64,000 nt of DNA, taken from NCBI GenBank assembly GCA_932521035.1, contig OW051493.1, positions 1,860,001-1,924,000 on the forward strand, in the 5' to 3' direction. Shown in pieces: positions 1 to 11,304 of the stretch. The first letter of the stretch is position 1. Each line of letters opens with the position of its first letter. The position numbers and the translations under genes are program-made. The notes under the pieces were generated by a model. It did no database searches and was not told the origin of the DNA. It saw only the letters and a list, made by a program, of their open reading frames with translations. Source of the DNA: Oscheius dolichura. Its lineage: Eukaryota > Nematoda > Chromadorea > Rhabditida > Rhabditidae.

Positions 1-1970
1 TCGCCGTGCTGGGCTCCGGCTCCGTTAGCCGCCTGAAAATATGGAATTAGTCTGCAACAACATAATTGAATGATTTGCATGGCGACGGTTCCAAAAGAGC
101 CACAGCGTCACGGCGCGTGAACTGTGGCGGCTCTAAAAGAGCTTCAACGTAAAAATGTCAAAATTGGTCATTTGCCGCCTCCATCCTCCCGAAAACTTAC
201 TGTAAGCGAGTCTCCAAGTGCTCCAATCACTTTGATGTCAGCATATCTGACCTGATGGGCAGATGTCGGTACTTTTTGACTCCTAAAGGAAGTTTTACAG
301 CCCTGCAGAATAAAAAACAAACGCTTTCATAACGGCAGAGGGACAGCTCCATCCTGGATAGCCGAGATCCGGCAACTGGGAGAAGACTACTACGGCGAGG
401 CAGGCCAAAACCAGAGCTAAACAACTGATTCTATTAGAAGTCGAGGGGATACGCTGGCAACTGACCTTTCAGCATGGCTGAACCGGAGCAAAACGCGTTA
501 TCTTCTCGGTAAAGGGCGATAAAGAGACGAAGAAGAGGGAGGAAAGAAGCAACACGTGGATCCGCTTCTTTTTATGTTTAGGGAGCAATATTTGAGCACG
601 GGAAATTGAGAGCCAGGGCTCCTTATCTCATCAAGAGGTTGAAGTTCGCCTCTTTGAATGGCCCTTGGCGTTCTTTTGCTCCCAGAGGAGTCAGAAATCT
701 GAATAAAACCGATATATCCTTGGTCCTTGGATGGAAAACGATCATTTTCGGATGTCAATTAGGGCACTGAAATCTCCCAATGAGAATCAAACTATGGTAT
801 TCAGTCCATCGAATGAATTTGGGCTTTCAACGGGCTCCCGCTCACTCTGTGGCAACCAAGAACTTTCCACCAACTTCCCGGGCTTCCGACCTCAAATGGG
901 AAGATCTCCCAAGCTCCACTGGATCCGGAGAGTCGAAAAGAATTCAAAGATCAAGAGATATCACCATTTCCCGGTTCCCCGCCCGGAAAAGATAAGAAAA
1001 CAAAGAAAACAAACGACCGGAGGAAGCAAGAGGAATGCAAGGTTTGGATAAAAAAGTTTATTAATTTGTTTTGGACGATTTTCATTGTACTTCAGTGTAA
1101 ATATTGCCAGCCGTCGCGGCATCATCGGCTGTCGAGTGGCGACGCATCCTGGAGGGCGTCGGAATTGGTATCCCGGGACGAGGAGGCGCCCGCATCAGGA
1201 AGAGATTCTCGGCCAGACGACGGTAGCTGGGCGTCCGCGAAAGTCAACAGTCCTGGAAAGTTGTTGTTTGTTACTGGGAAAATGAGCCAGACTGACTCAT
1301 TTGGTAGAGAAGAGAGGCGGAACTGCCGATTCCCAGCGAAGAAAACCAGTAGAATGAGCTCTGTTGGCGAGAAATGGATATTTACAGGATTGGCGGGTTA
1401 TGACAGGAGTAGAAGCGGAGTTGGATGGTACAACGTGTTTTCGACTGTTTTTCTTTGAACGGGTAGCGTCTTTCGCCTGGAAAACGGGAAAAGACGTCGG
1501 GAAGCCGGGGCATCAAAACTCTTCTGTTCTAGTTCAGGTAAATCATTTCCAACCGGAACAGGAGTTCATCGTAACCTCGGAATAGGGCACAGCGCAAGAA
1601 TGTCTGGAATATCGGTTGAAAACAGAGTAGATGTTTGTCTCATGGAAGGTATGCTTCGTTTTAAATGGAAATAAAGCTTTCCTTGGTTCCGATTTCAGTA
1701 CAAAATTGTCAACCATATGTTAAATGCCGCTAGACAAGCTCTTCTCTGATCTCCACATTATTCTCTCCTCTGTCGATTTACACCTCGTTTCTTCTCTATG
1801 CACCTGATCAATTTGTATTCTATCAAAATCAAAAGAAGGAGAATAAAATCGTTCCTTTCTCGCCAAATCAAAACTTTCAATTCAACTATCCTTTTCTGTG
1901 ATAAATAGAGAGCGGAAAAATATCTCTGATAAATCTTCCGACCCTCTAACTTTCTCTGGTTTCCAATTCA
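1..1970. other. no recognisable gene
   Basis: No open frame here has a convincing domain, splice pattern or codon pattern. Bases about 191-216 contain one copy of a GTAAGCG..CTC end motif shared with inverted-repeat elements elsewhere in the window. A good pyrimidine-AG acceptor at about 1971 (TTCCAATTCAG) may be the cis or trans splice site of the RING-MATH gene that follows. Confidence 0.4.
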
Positions 1971-2109
1971 GTTAGGCTTTCTTACAAGGAGGACAGTCGG
2001 ACGCGAAGCCAGCTGTTCAACTAAAAGTGTGACGCGCTCCAGTTTCGCTTGTCCTTGTGCCCACGTTTCTAGGGATCATCGCTTTGAATCACCGTTACTA
2101 ATTTTACGT

Positions 2110-3357
2110 ATGGAATGCTCCATTTGTTATCGAGAATACCGTAAGTTCATTTGTTTTTTACAATCGTTGATTGTGTTGCGCATTTCAGGCCTCTCCCCAA
2201 CAGCCGAAGTGATTCTACCAACCGTTGGAACTTGCGGTCATTCTATTTGTAACGAATGCTCTGCCCAACTTCCTGATAACAAAAACTGCCCTTATTGCAA
2301 TCGATCTAGTAGCTTTGAGTGCCAATCTAGGAATTTCTTGGCGGAAGGTTGGAACACAAATATAGTAGGCAAAGCGAAATTTCAGATTGCCTTGCTGTGA
2401 TGGAAAACATCGACCTGGTTCAGTCGCTCCTTCCCCAACTGAAAGACGTAATTCTTGAACTAAAAGAGCGGCAAGTAGAGCTGGGAAAAGGTGAACTGAT
2501 TGTGCTTATATTCATGATAAAAATAAATTTAGATATGAAAAAAGTCCCTAAAGGTTTCATATCACAGTTAAAATGGAGGATAGACAAAATAATACACAGC
2601 AAAAAGGATACTGTAAAACTTCAGAAAAGACTGGACAATCTAATTGATCAAACTACAGCGGTAATTAGACCCAAATTGATAGGTAAGAATTTTGCAAGTT
2701 TTATCGCGCCAAGTCTCCGGAACTTACCATACTATTCTTTCATCTTTTTCTTTCTGTTGGCTTAGCTGATAGACTTCATTCTGAGCGGATACTGTAGGTT
2801 GTATTTTCATGTATGAGTTACAGTGACAGCGATTCTCTACAAGTAACCAAGCAAAATGAACGTTTCTTCCTTTATTATTCTTTCACTTTTATAGCAATCT
2901 CAACGATTCGCCCATTTGGACTGTTGCAAGTTGAAGCCCGCTCCGTGAGCACGTTAGCTGTCGATGTTCCAGTTCACGGCCCGGTTGTGGAAGTCAATGG
3001 ATGTAGTTGGAGAACATATATTAAAAAAACGTTAGAGAATGATGAACTATACTTCTGTATTGGACTGGAAATGAGAGCGCCCGACAAATCAAAGTAAATT
3101 CTTGTTTATTCTCGTTTATTAAAGCTATTCATAGGAAAAAATATAGAGGATATGGAAAGTTTGCTGTTCTTTCTCAGAAGAATAACATACCCGACCTTAA
3201 TGTTTTAGTATGTGCCACATTCGAAGGAGTCCATTCAAGACAGTTAATCTCGATACGGTGGCACTGGGACAACGTCGTTAGCGACTCTGCTGGTTTTGTT
3301 ATGAATGATCGTGTCTTTGTTCAGTGTTCAAAGTGGGAAGTTAAAGAAATCGAATAA
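2110..3357 (+). CDS. RING / coiled-coil / MATH protein (probable E3 ubiquitin ligase)
   Basis: Six exons join in phase: 2110-2140, 2189-2347, 2386-2490, 2533-2682, 2895-3093, 3135-3357, giving 288 aa. Residues 1-50 form a RING: C3-x2-C6, then C-G-H-S-I-C-x2-C, then C-P-Y-C. A hydrophobic/charged helix follows (about 65-135, probable coiled coil). The last 125 residues look like a MATH/TRAF-type domain, ending with a GFVMNDRVFVQC-like strand typical of MATH. RING plus MATH is the TRAF/TRIM37-like plan, so ubiquitin ligation is inferred from the family. The frame is open upstream of M2110 to about 2029 without an ATG, so I chose the ATG just before the RING. The introns of 38-42 nt (2348-2385 and 2491-2532) could also be retained: intron 3 stays open, intron 2 does not. 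Confidence 0.75.
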
Positions 3358-3471
3358 AAATTGGAAAAAAAAAACAAATGTTGTCTTTTGACCAAAGTGT
3401 TCAACTACTGAAGTTAATCTTTTATCCTTCAAAAAACATTTTCCTGTGGAAACAAAAAAAGCAAAAGAGTA

Positions 3472-3552
3472 TTGCTCCATCGGGTATTCGAACCCAAGTT
3501 GAAAAATAAAGACAAAAAATTTGAGAGTGAGAGCACTATCCACTTGACCACC
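3472..3552 (-). other. tRNA-like body (A-box and B-box)
   Basis: On the minus strand a TGGTCAAGTGG A-box match is followed about 55 nt later by GGGTTCGAATACCC, a B-box match. The acceptor and T stems do not pair properly, so this is not a working tRNA. A tRNA pseudogene or a tRNA-derived SINE head are the main readings. Confidence 0.35.
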
Positions 3553-3575
3553 TGTTCACATTTCTAGAGATGCGG

Positions 3576-3815
3576 TCAGTCACTTTCGATGCGGCGGCCT
3601 TTCTGCATTTTTTGGCAGTTTTCGTCCTTCTCTGGTGCCAAAATTCCATTTTCATAGCCGCTGGAAATAACCTCAAGATGCATAATTTTTGACGGCATAG
3701 GTCTCGTTTCGGTAAGCCACTGCGTGATGAAAAGGTTCCCTTGCAAGAGGAATGACAGAAGTTCGTCACGAGAAAAACGTGTATTAGGGAATTCTAATAG
3801 CTTCATCTCCTGCAT
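3576..3815 (-). pseudogene. possible F-box-associated C-terminal fragment
   Basis: An 80-codon minus-strand frame has a coding-like pattern: FSRDELLSFL, then a WL, then P-x-K-I-x-H-L-E-V-I. This resembles the end of nematode F-box-associated domains, where such a helix-strand pair precedes the C-terminus. No upstream exon, F-box or start could be joined. It may be a relic or chance; the assignment is weak. Confidence 0.2.
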
Positions 3816-3859
3816 GATAATTAACGCTGGTGGTGGACGTCGGGCCGGCGTCGCTAGGA

Positions 3860-4682
3860 TCGTTGTCAGCTCCTACCACGTTACCTTCTCCTCCTCCTAT
3901 TCCAAAACTCTAAAGTGGCTGATAGGTATGAATGATTTGCAACAAACAAAAACTCGAAACACAAACGTCATTACGTAACTTAGCCTCTCACAGGGGTAAA
4001 CACAAATAACGCGCAGCGCTTCGCGCTCGATTCCGATTACAGTCAATTTGGACAGATCCTTTACGGCTGAACGTATCTCAATAAATGCAGCATTACCATA
4101 CCAAAAACCACGATTTCAAAGCAGAAATTAAACTTTTGGCGCGCTCTAATATATCAAAAAGTGTCTCCTTGTTCCATATATTTCCATCTCCTCATTTAAT
4201 TCTCAAATCCTAAAAGGGTAATGATTTCGTTTCCTTGACTGGCTGTAATGCGTTTCTCTACTTTTGTGGTCAGGGGAAAGTTTGCATTTCATAGCTTTTG
4301 TGGGGGAAGGGGTGCTGAAATGAAATAAACTTTTGTGGGATGTCAATTCCAAATTGTTACGGATTATTATTCTAACAAACGGATAATTGTTTGTTTTCTA
4401 TTCAAAATGGCTTTGTATTTGGAAATCTCTCATTCGACAAACCAATGAACTCGTTTCATTGTCACCACTTATAAATCGAAATCGAAACATTACGCCCAAG
4501 TAACCCCCCCCCCCCCCCCCCCAAATTAGAACTTATACTTTGCCTCCAAGAAATTCAGCAAATAATTACTATAAAACAATTTATAACAGGCACATAGGCA
4601 TATCTATTTCTCTCATTTTCTCTTATATTAATTTTTACCCGAGGGTAGACCCAAAACAATAGAATAAAATAAGCATTTCAGT
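3860..4682. other. intergenic, AT-rich
   Basis: Nothing coding seen apart from the terminus of the downstream minus-strand gene. It contains a long C homopolymer listed separately. Confidence 0.5.
4504..4522. repeat. poly-C tract
   Basis: A run of 19 C. Such tracts are prone to slippage and sequencing error, so the exact length is uncertain. Confidence 0.8.
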
Positions 4683-7600
4683 TCATCCGTTGCCAACAAA
4701 TCGTCCAGCTAGCTGCCCATCGGCCTCACAGGATTGCGTCCAGTACTTATCGAAGTCATCGATGGAATAGTGCTTCTTCGGCTGTTCCCACATTAATCGG
4801 CAGATCTTAAACTCCATTTTTCCCTTCAAAAACAGTCCAAAGTACCTGACAGAAGCCCCAAGGCCTCTCCAAGACGTCGTGGTTCTGTCCATTGAGAAAA
4901 ACAACCCGGTATTCCCGTTTCCAATTGAAATATTCCTTGTAGGCGGTGAGATTCGTCGTCAGGTAGTGTAAGTGGGCGGCGAATGCCTCCGTCGACTGGT
5001 AGTCGTCGAGGGCAACGAAGGAATTCGGCGGCACGAAGGGTTCGACCAGACTGCGCTTCAAGACAACCGGGACGATTTCACGCTGGTAGCCTTGGGACCA
5101 GAGCTTCTCGGTGATGTAGTCTTGACAGATGGAATTCTCAAAGGCGATGTAGAAGAAGTAACTGAAAAGGAGACGGTAGGGTACGGTAGAATGGAAGGAA
5201 GCGGGAGGGGGATTTTATCCATTCTTTGGGCTGAATGTTTTTTTAGCTTCGCGGGTTCTATAACGACCAGCAAGGATGTAGAACAGGGATTGAAGCTCGT
5301 TCGTTTGCTCTAAACCGGAATTCGTCTATTATCATCGTAATGAAGAGAAGTAAATAGTTTTTGTTGGCGAGATTGTTGGTAAAAATGGATAATGTTATAC
5401 TTTTTAGGCTGTCCCAGACAGCCACATTAGCATAACGGGCACGAGCCGCGTGTCTCCGAGTTCCACAGGGGTATTTGAGGTAGGGAAATCGAATGGTGCA
5501 ATCGGTTTTGGAATAGAACGCGCGCAAGTACTTGTATCGCTGGAAAATGGGGTGGACCTATCTTTTTTGGCCGGACTGTAGGAGTTTCTTTACATCGAAT
5601 TAGGGGGTTCCTTTCCGATGGCGGTATGGATAAGTTCCTCAAGCGGAAGGCCACCCAGCCCATCTTGAAGAGCCGTGAACCAAATTAGCGACTTGTTAGA
5701 TAAGAGGTTAGGAACAAAGGGTCAGGAAAACGAGAAAAGCACAAGTTCCCGCTGGAGAGGAAGCAGTGCCCCCAATACGGGTTATTTCATCTGTTCATAG
5801 GTTCAAAAGCCGAAGAGTGGCAGTACAGGTTTCGAAACGAACTTTCAAAATGGCTCTCCCTGGCCGTTTTCTACCGAAAGAGAAGAGGAACTCACTCATT
5901 GTCAAGCATGTTTTCACAGGCGCCACCTCTAGCGCACTGCAAGCTTCCACACGCTCCGTAGACATCTATTTTGAAGTCTTTCTAAACCAGAAAAAGTCCT
6001 AATTTCCCCAAAAAATTCCGAACAAACCTGCGTTTTCTCGACGATTCTCTCCCTCCAGCTGTTCGTGCTACAATGACTAACAAACCAGGCGGCTCCCTTC
6101 TTCTTTCCTTCGATTCTCGTCGAATTCACTATTTCTCCCGTTGGTTGGGATCTTTTAGCCAATTTGACGGTATAGCCGTAAGGGGAAGCGGTGGCGGAGT
6201 CGTGTCGGAAGCCGAGGGTCATGTTCAGGGTCAGGCTCTTTCTCTGACTGAAGCCGGAGTTCTTGGGGGATTCCTGGAAATTTGAAAATTTCTTTGAGTG
6301 GAACCAGAATTTTGAAAAAATAAAAAGAGATTTTCCTCGGCGTGGATCGAACCGGCGACCTTACACTTCTCGGGCGCGCCTCAATACATTGCGCCATTTG
6401 GGAGGGATTGAATGGTTAGAATTTCCGGGTCCAGAATGATCATGTGCTCTGTTACCTGGCTGAAATAGATGACATACTGATCCGGCCGTTGTACAAAAGC
6501 CAGGTCGTCATGAGCCATCAAGACGGCGTCAGCTTTTGGCAACAGGCTCCTGTCATGGGTGAGCTGGCAATTCCAGTCCGGACACCCGCCCAAGTGTTCC
6601 TGACCATGGCCGGCGTTGATCGACACCACAATCTTCGCCTCAGCTGGAATATTTCCCATTTTTTGAGCCAAAAATAAAGAGAACGAACCGTTTTTATCGG
6701 CTTTACAGGTCATTTTCTCCTTGAGAGAGATGCCAAAGTTGGTTAGAACCTCGGTGATGTAGAAGGGCTCCTTTCCCACGGGTTGGAATTCGTATTCCCA
6801 GTCGGCAGCGGTCTCCTTCTCGGTTTCTATACGCTTTCCACGAACGATTTGGTCTCCCTTTCCTTCGACTACTGGCATCTCTTTCGGAACTTCTTCAGCG
6901 GCTCCCTGGAAGATTTTATTGTCAGATGTTTCGGGGGTAATATGAATGGAAAGGGTATGTTATTCTTACAGTTCGTCGGTCGAATACAAATGCTACAAAA
7001 TGTTCACATTCTTAAATTAAAAATAGTAAAAAAAGAGGAAGACTGCAGTGCTGTTTTTCTAGTTTCTTCCCATATAAAAGCAATGGAAAACTTTCTAAAT
7101 ACTAGAACTTTTCGTGCTAATGTTCTCCAGAACCTGTTCTGCAAACTAAGCCAAGGATTTTTGATGTTTCGGGTTCAATATGAAAAGTGGGCGATTTTTT
7201 TCTTATGCTTTCAAGCGAGAACGTCTCGAAAAGTCGAAATTGACCATTTTTATACAAAAATACCCAACGAGAATTTATTTTTGATACCAAGTATCTGTCA
7301 GATTGGCAGTATTCATCATCGACTAAAATAGCTTTATAATTTTCGCGAAAAACAAACTTTTCAGTCTTTTTCCAATGATAAGACTATAAACGTCTATTCA
7401 TCCATTTTTGGTCCTTTACCTGCATCTATCCCTTTATATTGACGGCTCAGCCCTCCTAAAACCACCTGAGTCCGACCAAATTGAACCGAAACCCAAAAAC
7501 TGAATCCCCACTGGTCTGGGAGCATTGCCTCCCTCTTCAGAGTTCAAAAAGGGAAATATTGGGCTATTCTTGGAACTTGACGCTCTTCTCGGGGTCCGAG

Positions 7601-7829
7601 GCCCTTTTAGTAACGTTTCAGAATTTGTATTTAGTCTTTTACCTCATGCAATGCTCTAATTTTTCTAGAAAGTATTTGTACTCCGTAAATAACTTACATT
7701 TCTCGACTTTTCCTGGGCTTTTTCGTGATATGGCGGCTGTTTAGGGAGATAGAGAATGAGGATGTAGACGAGGACACAAATAACGACGAGATATCGCCAT
7801 CGATGGAAGAAGGAGCTCCATTGCCTCAT
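4683..7829 (-). CDS. GT10 alpha-1,3-fucosyltransferase-like protein
   Basis: Seven exons join in phase: 7829-7698, 6905-6707, 6643-6456, 6273-6028, 5981-5896, 5161-4846, 4805-4683, giving 429 aa. Order: a short cytoplasmic N-terminus, one transmembrane helix (about residues 13-31, type II Golgi anchor), a stem, then the GT10 domain. Family landmarks seen: Y-x-S-Q-E-S-P, M-T-L-G-F-R-H-D-S, AWFVSHCSTNS, D-V-Y-G-A-C-G, FYIAFENS, C-x-DYITEKLW, VPPNSF. Known family role: transfer of fucose from GDP-fucose to N- or O-glycans in the Golgi; the acceptor cannot be told from sequence. The exon ending GA (5896) joins T at 5161 to restore the D-Y-x-F-Y-x-A-F-E-N-S motif across a 734-nt intron. The 6706-6644 intron could be retained (frame stays open) but would disrupt the domain. 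Confidence 0.9.
6336..6404 (-). other. tRNA-like body inside fucosyltransferase intron
   Basis: The minus strand shows TGGCGCAATG (A-box-like, as in tRNA-Arg/Trp) and CGGTTCGATCC (B-box-like). T-stem and acceptor-stem pairing fails, so it is tRNA-derived or a pseudogene. It lies in the intron between 6456 and 6273, on the same strand as the host gene. Confidence 0.4.
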
Positions 7830-9310
7830 GTTACATACCTGGAACGGGGGCTGTTTATCAGATGGACACGTTGGACAAGGAGAGACGGGGTATAATTTGG
7901 GATTTCGCGGATAGGAGAGGATTTTGACGCAATTTGAAGGCCAGCTAAATACACAGCTCACTCTCTTTCTCTCTCTCTCTGTATCGGGCAATGGAGGCTC
8001 GTGTAAACCTGAGAAAAGGACAGGGGGAGAACTGGCAAATGGATGAATAGGACAATTGATCCCAACCAAAGGAATGGAGAAAAAAAATAATGGGAGCTAT
8101 AATGAGAAGGAGGAGAAGTGGCTGTTCCAAAACGAACCGAGATCAAAGACCATACCACCTTTTCTTTTTCAATTAGAATATTAGTAGCAGCTGTGAAACG
8201 ACAGATATTTTGAACACCTGGTTTATTCAATAAGGTTCTTTACGACATGGGAGGTATGACCAGGAAATGTGGGTAAAAATCCCAACAATCAGAATATTTT
8301 GAAGCCAATAAACCGGCTGATGGGCTTCTCACAAATTAAGTCTTGGGCTGGGCAGAAGTGGGTTTTTGAAGGGGCGAAATGGAAAATTCCCGGGCCATTC
8401 TCGGTGGGAACGGGGGATTTGTACTGTGAAAATGTGAACCGCTAGCCTTGAAACGATTTTCTGTCCCAGCGGCATAAATACCGAAGAGAAACCGTGTCCT
8501 CAACCCGTATAGCCTCGGCAGCCCAAAATATAGACATGAATAATGAAGAAAAGCTCCTGCCGAGACTGTATCGGCGAATTTCATGGCCCTCAATAAAGGG
8601 AGCCGCTGTTACGCTTCGTATCAGAAAGGCGGAAACCCTAAATTATCTCCCTCCCTGGAAAAAATAGGAAATGAACGTGTTTTGGAAGAGGGACAGATAG
8701 GGAGCTCTTTTAGACGGGATGCTAGGGAAGCCAGACACCGTTTCCTGGAGACGCTTCAAGCCCGGGAAGGGATCCCACTCAAAACAACGAAGACCATCAA
8801 TGGAAACCGCACGACTGAATTTCTAGCGGAAAGGGGATCGTATTAAAATTAAAGATTGTAGTAAAACTTGCAGAAAGGGAAGGAACTGGCAAAGCTCTAA
8901 AATTAGCCCCGAAATAAACAAAAGGGCAGGTGATTTCTTCCGCTAATAACTAGGAGGGGGAACACGGGGAAAAGGGCTGTCCTTTTACTATTCCGAGGGT
9001 AATTTCCCATCTGTATTTCCTTCTCCTTTAGCCCCATTGAAAACATTGAAATGGCTTGAAAACGGTGAAAAAAGAACGGAATAATGAGCCGCCAGGTTGA
9101 AGAGATTACGGACCGGGGAGGATTACCCCCAGTATAATATTGTAGTTCGCCACCTCACTCCTCTCCCATAGAAAATAGCACCTGGTGGACCCCCCTGGAT
9201 GGGAGGGGGTAGATGATGAGGGCTAGGGGATCAAAACAACATAGCCACGAGCACCTGGCTACTTCCGATGCCGATTAAGAAAGCGTGGCATTGCAGGAAG
9301 AGGAATTTGC
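7830..9310. other. intergenic; short CT microsatellite
   Basis: No supported gene. Bases about 7960-7981 are a CT-rich simple repeat just upstream of the fucosyltransferase start, possibly in its promoter or 5' UTR. The ORFs at 8336-8593 and 8583-8846 show no domain or splice context. Confidence 0.4.
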
Positions 9311-9311
9311 A

Positions 9312-9405
9312 GACAGCTGGGGGAGCCACAGTAAGACAGCTGTGTCGCCTAGGAGGGCCACAGTTAGACAACGAAAGCGAGGGAACCACAGTTAGACAGC
9401 TGCTG
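9312..9405. repeat. R1 repeat (ACAGTTAGACAGCTGTGTCGCC family)
   Basis: Three imperfect units of a 32-bp family centred on the palindrome ACAGCTGT. The same unit, in either orientation, recurs near 22160, 30485, 31741, 34160, 37205 and 41430. Confidence 0.75.
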
Positions 9406-9656
9406 AGATATTATTCACCTTTTCTGTGTCAAATTTTAAGATTTTCAAGGCTACAGTAATCCCTAGATTATAATTTGCCTCAAAAAATAAGTGGAAAGTA
9501 AAACATTCCAGAAAAAAGGGAGAAGTGGTCAAGAATCGCGGCCCCACCACGTTGTCTGCCTGCCCCGGTGATTTGCTCTTCTAGCTAATGACATCGGATC
9601 AAATTGGATAAATGACTCCGCTCTCTCTCAATTCCCACGATTGCGTTCTAGGACCA

Positions 9657-9959
9657 CTAAAGGTTATCAAGAACAATTTGGGCTGAAAAGTTGGAAGGGC
9701 AATTGAATGTCCGTGGAGGAAGAACGGGGTACGCTGGAAGGAAAGACCCGGATTTCCCATAGAGTAGACGATTTTTCCCAAGGCGTTCAATTGTGTCAGT
9801 TGAAATTTTCGTTTTCTCAACCTCGTCATTCCAAAAAAGATCAATTATAGCCTCTTGCTTCGAAGAATAACTATCCTCTACTTTTTCGCTTACTAGTAAG
9901 GCAGCCGGAGCCGAAAAAAAAAGAAATAAAGCGAACAGCCGTAGTTTTTGAGGATTCAT
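9657..9959 (-). CDS. possible small secreted protein
   Basis: A 100-codon ATG frame starts with a good signal-peptide pattern (residues 3-22: K-L-R, then a Leu/Phe-rich core, then A-A-L-L-V-S). The remainder is polar with one cysteine and a G-K-x-R site but no known domain. No flanking exon or polyadenylation site was established. A hypothetical protein only; chance is possible because AT-rich minus-strand frames can mimic signal peptides. Confidence 0.3.
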   Translation of the reverse strand: MNPQKLRLFALFLFFSAPAALLVSEKVEDSYSSKQEAIIDLFWNDEVEKTKISTDTIERLGKNRLLYGKSGSFLPAYPVLPPRTFNCPSNFSAQIVLDNL

Positions 9960-11300
9960 AGCTCAGCCTTCCCCTTCCCTATAGGAACAATACTTTAGAA
10001 ATCTTTGAGTGGCAAGCTATCAAGCACGCAACGAATTATTCCGTTCCTAAATAAATGAATACGGCAAAACAGTCAAAGAATGACCTCTTGGGCCAGCTAT
10101 TGTTCCCTTACAAAGTAATCAGTCTGTGTTGATTTTTGGTGAAAATATCCCTTTCCCGAGGATAACGACTCATGATAAATCAGGAGTAGTAACCGCCTTC
10201 TGACCTCCCGTTTATAAATAAAGAAGTCAAACCCGAAAAAAGAACAAAAAAAGAAATATATTGACTTCCTTTCAATTAGAAAACAGCTCGTCTCAAAAGA
10301 ATAAGTATCCATGCCGATACCGAGAAGAAATAAGAAAAGAGCCTGGGTTGTTTTCTGAGCTATTACTGCGTTTCAGGAATTACCGCATTCTGATCTCCGG
10401 TCTATAAGTAAACAAGTCTAAACCGAAAAGAGAAGAAAAAATGGATCTGGTTCATTCACTTCTGTTTTTTTTGTGCTGTTTCACATTTTGGCACACACTG
10501 TGGCTCAAATTGGTTGAATTTAGAAGAATCTGCTTGAAAAACTACGTCGAATGGTGTAGATTTTGGCTCAAAAAATTCCATTTCTCAAGAAATATGACCA
10601 CTGAACAATAACTATAAGTTGGCTCTCACTTTATAAGTAAAGAAGCCAAAACCAAAAAGAGAAGAGAAAGGTGAAAATGACTCACACCGTCCAGCAATAT
10701 ATTGAATATTGGTTCGTTGTCCAGTTTGCCGCTGTGTATTGTACCCCGGGGCAGGCAGAACGAGGGGGGCAATAAAGGAGAGAGAGAGGCTTTCACACCA
10801 TGTGGGAATCTCGCTATTTCTTTTCTCATCTGCAGCCGATAGGCAGACAATTCCCTGCTCTATAGTCCCTGGACAGAAGGAAGTCGCTATTTCTTCCTTT
10901 TAGGGGGTGATAGATCTGTGAAGTCGTGATCCGAATTTCCGCAAATAGTCTTCCATAAATTATTCTCGCCGTTAGCTATTTCCAGAGATTAAAACACGAG
11001 GAAAATGGGGGCATAAAGGGGGAATTTGAGTTGGAACTGTTCCCTTTTTTTCTCCTCGTCATGAGTCTTGTCATTTTCTTGACTAATAAGTCAGAAAAGA
11101 GCAAAATTGAAGAGAACAGGTGGAAATTAGACCAAAAAAGACGAAATTCTGGGTTTGAAGGGCAGCTGATAGCGATAATTGGAAGGGAAAATGGTTATTT
11201 CGAGGGAATGCAAAGGGAGACGGGCAAATTTAGCTGGAGAATACTAATACACTGGAGAAAAACGTCGGGTTTGACTGTTATAACAAATGTAGCCACTGTC
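9960..11300. other. gene-poor region with three direct repeats
   Basis: No gene supported. Three diverged copies of a roughly 50-bp unit (core TATAARTAAAGAAGYC followed by an AAACCGAAAAGAGAAGA-like purine tract) lie at about 10199-10253, 10390-10441 and 10623-10671. Confidence 0.45.
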
Positions 11301-11304
11301 TAGG

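Noticed and set aside
227-1458. Several 60-130 codon frames on both strands
   Set aside because: No domain, start context, splice consistency or codon pattern; overlapping frames on both strands.
5258-5663. Minus-strand open frames within the fucosyltransferase gene as extra exons
   Set aside because: Joining exon end 5896 (GA) directly to 5161 (T) restores the D-Y-x-F-Y-x-A-F-E-N-S motif in phase; adding these frames breaks the GT10 domain.
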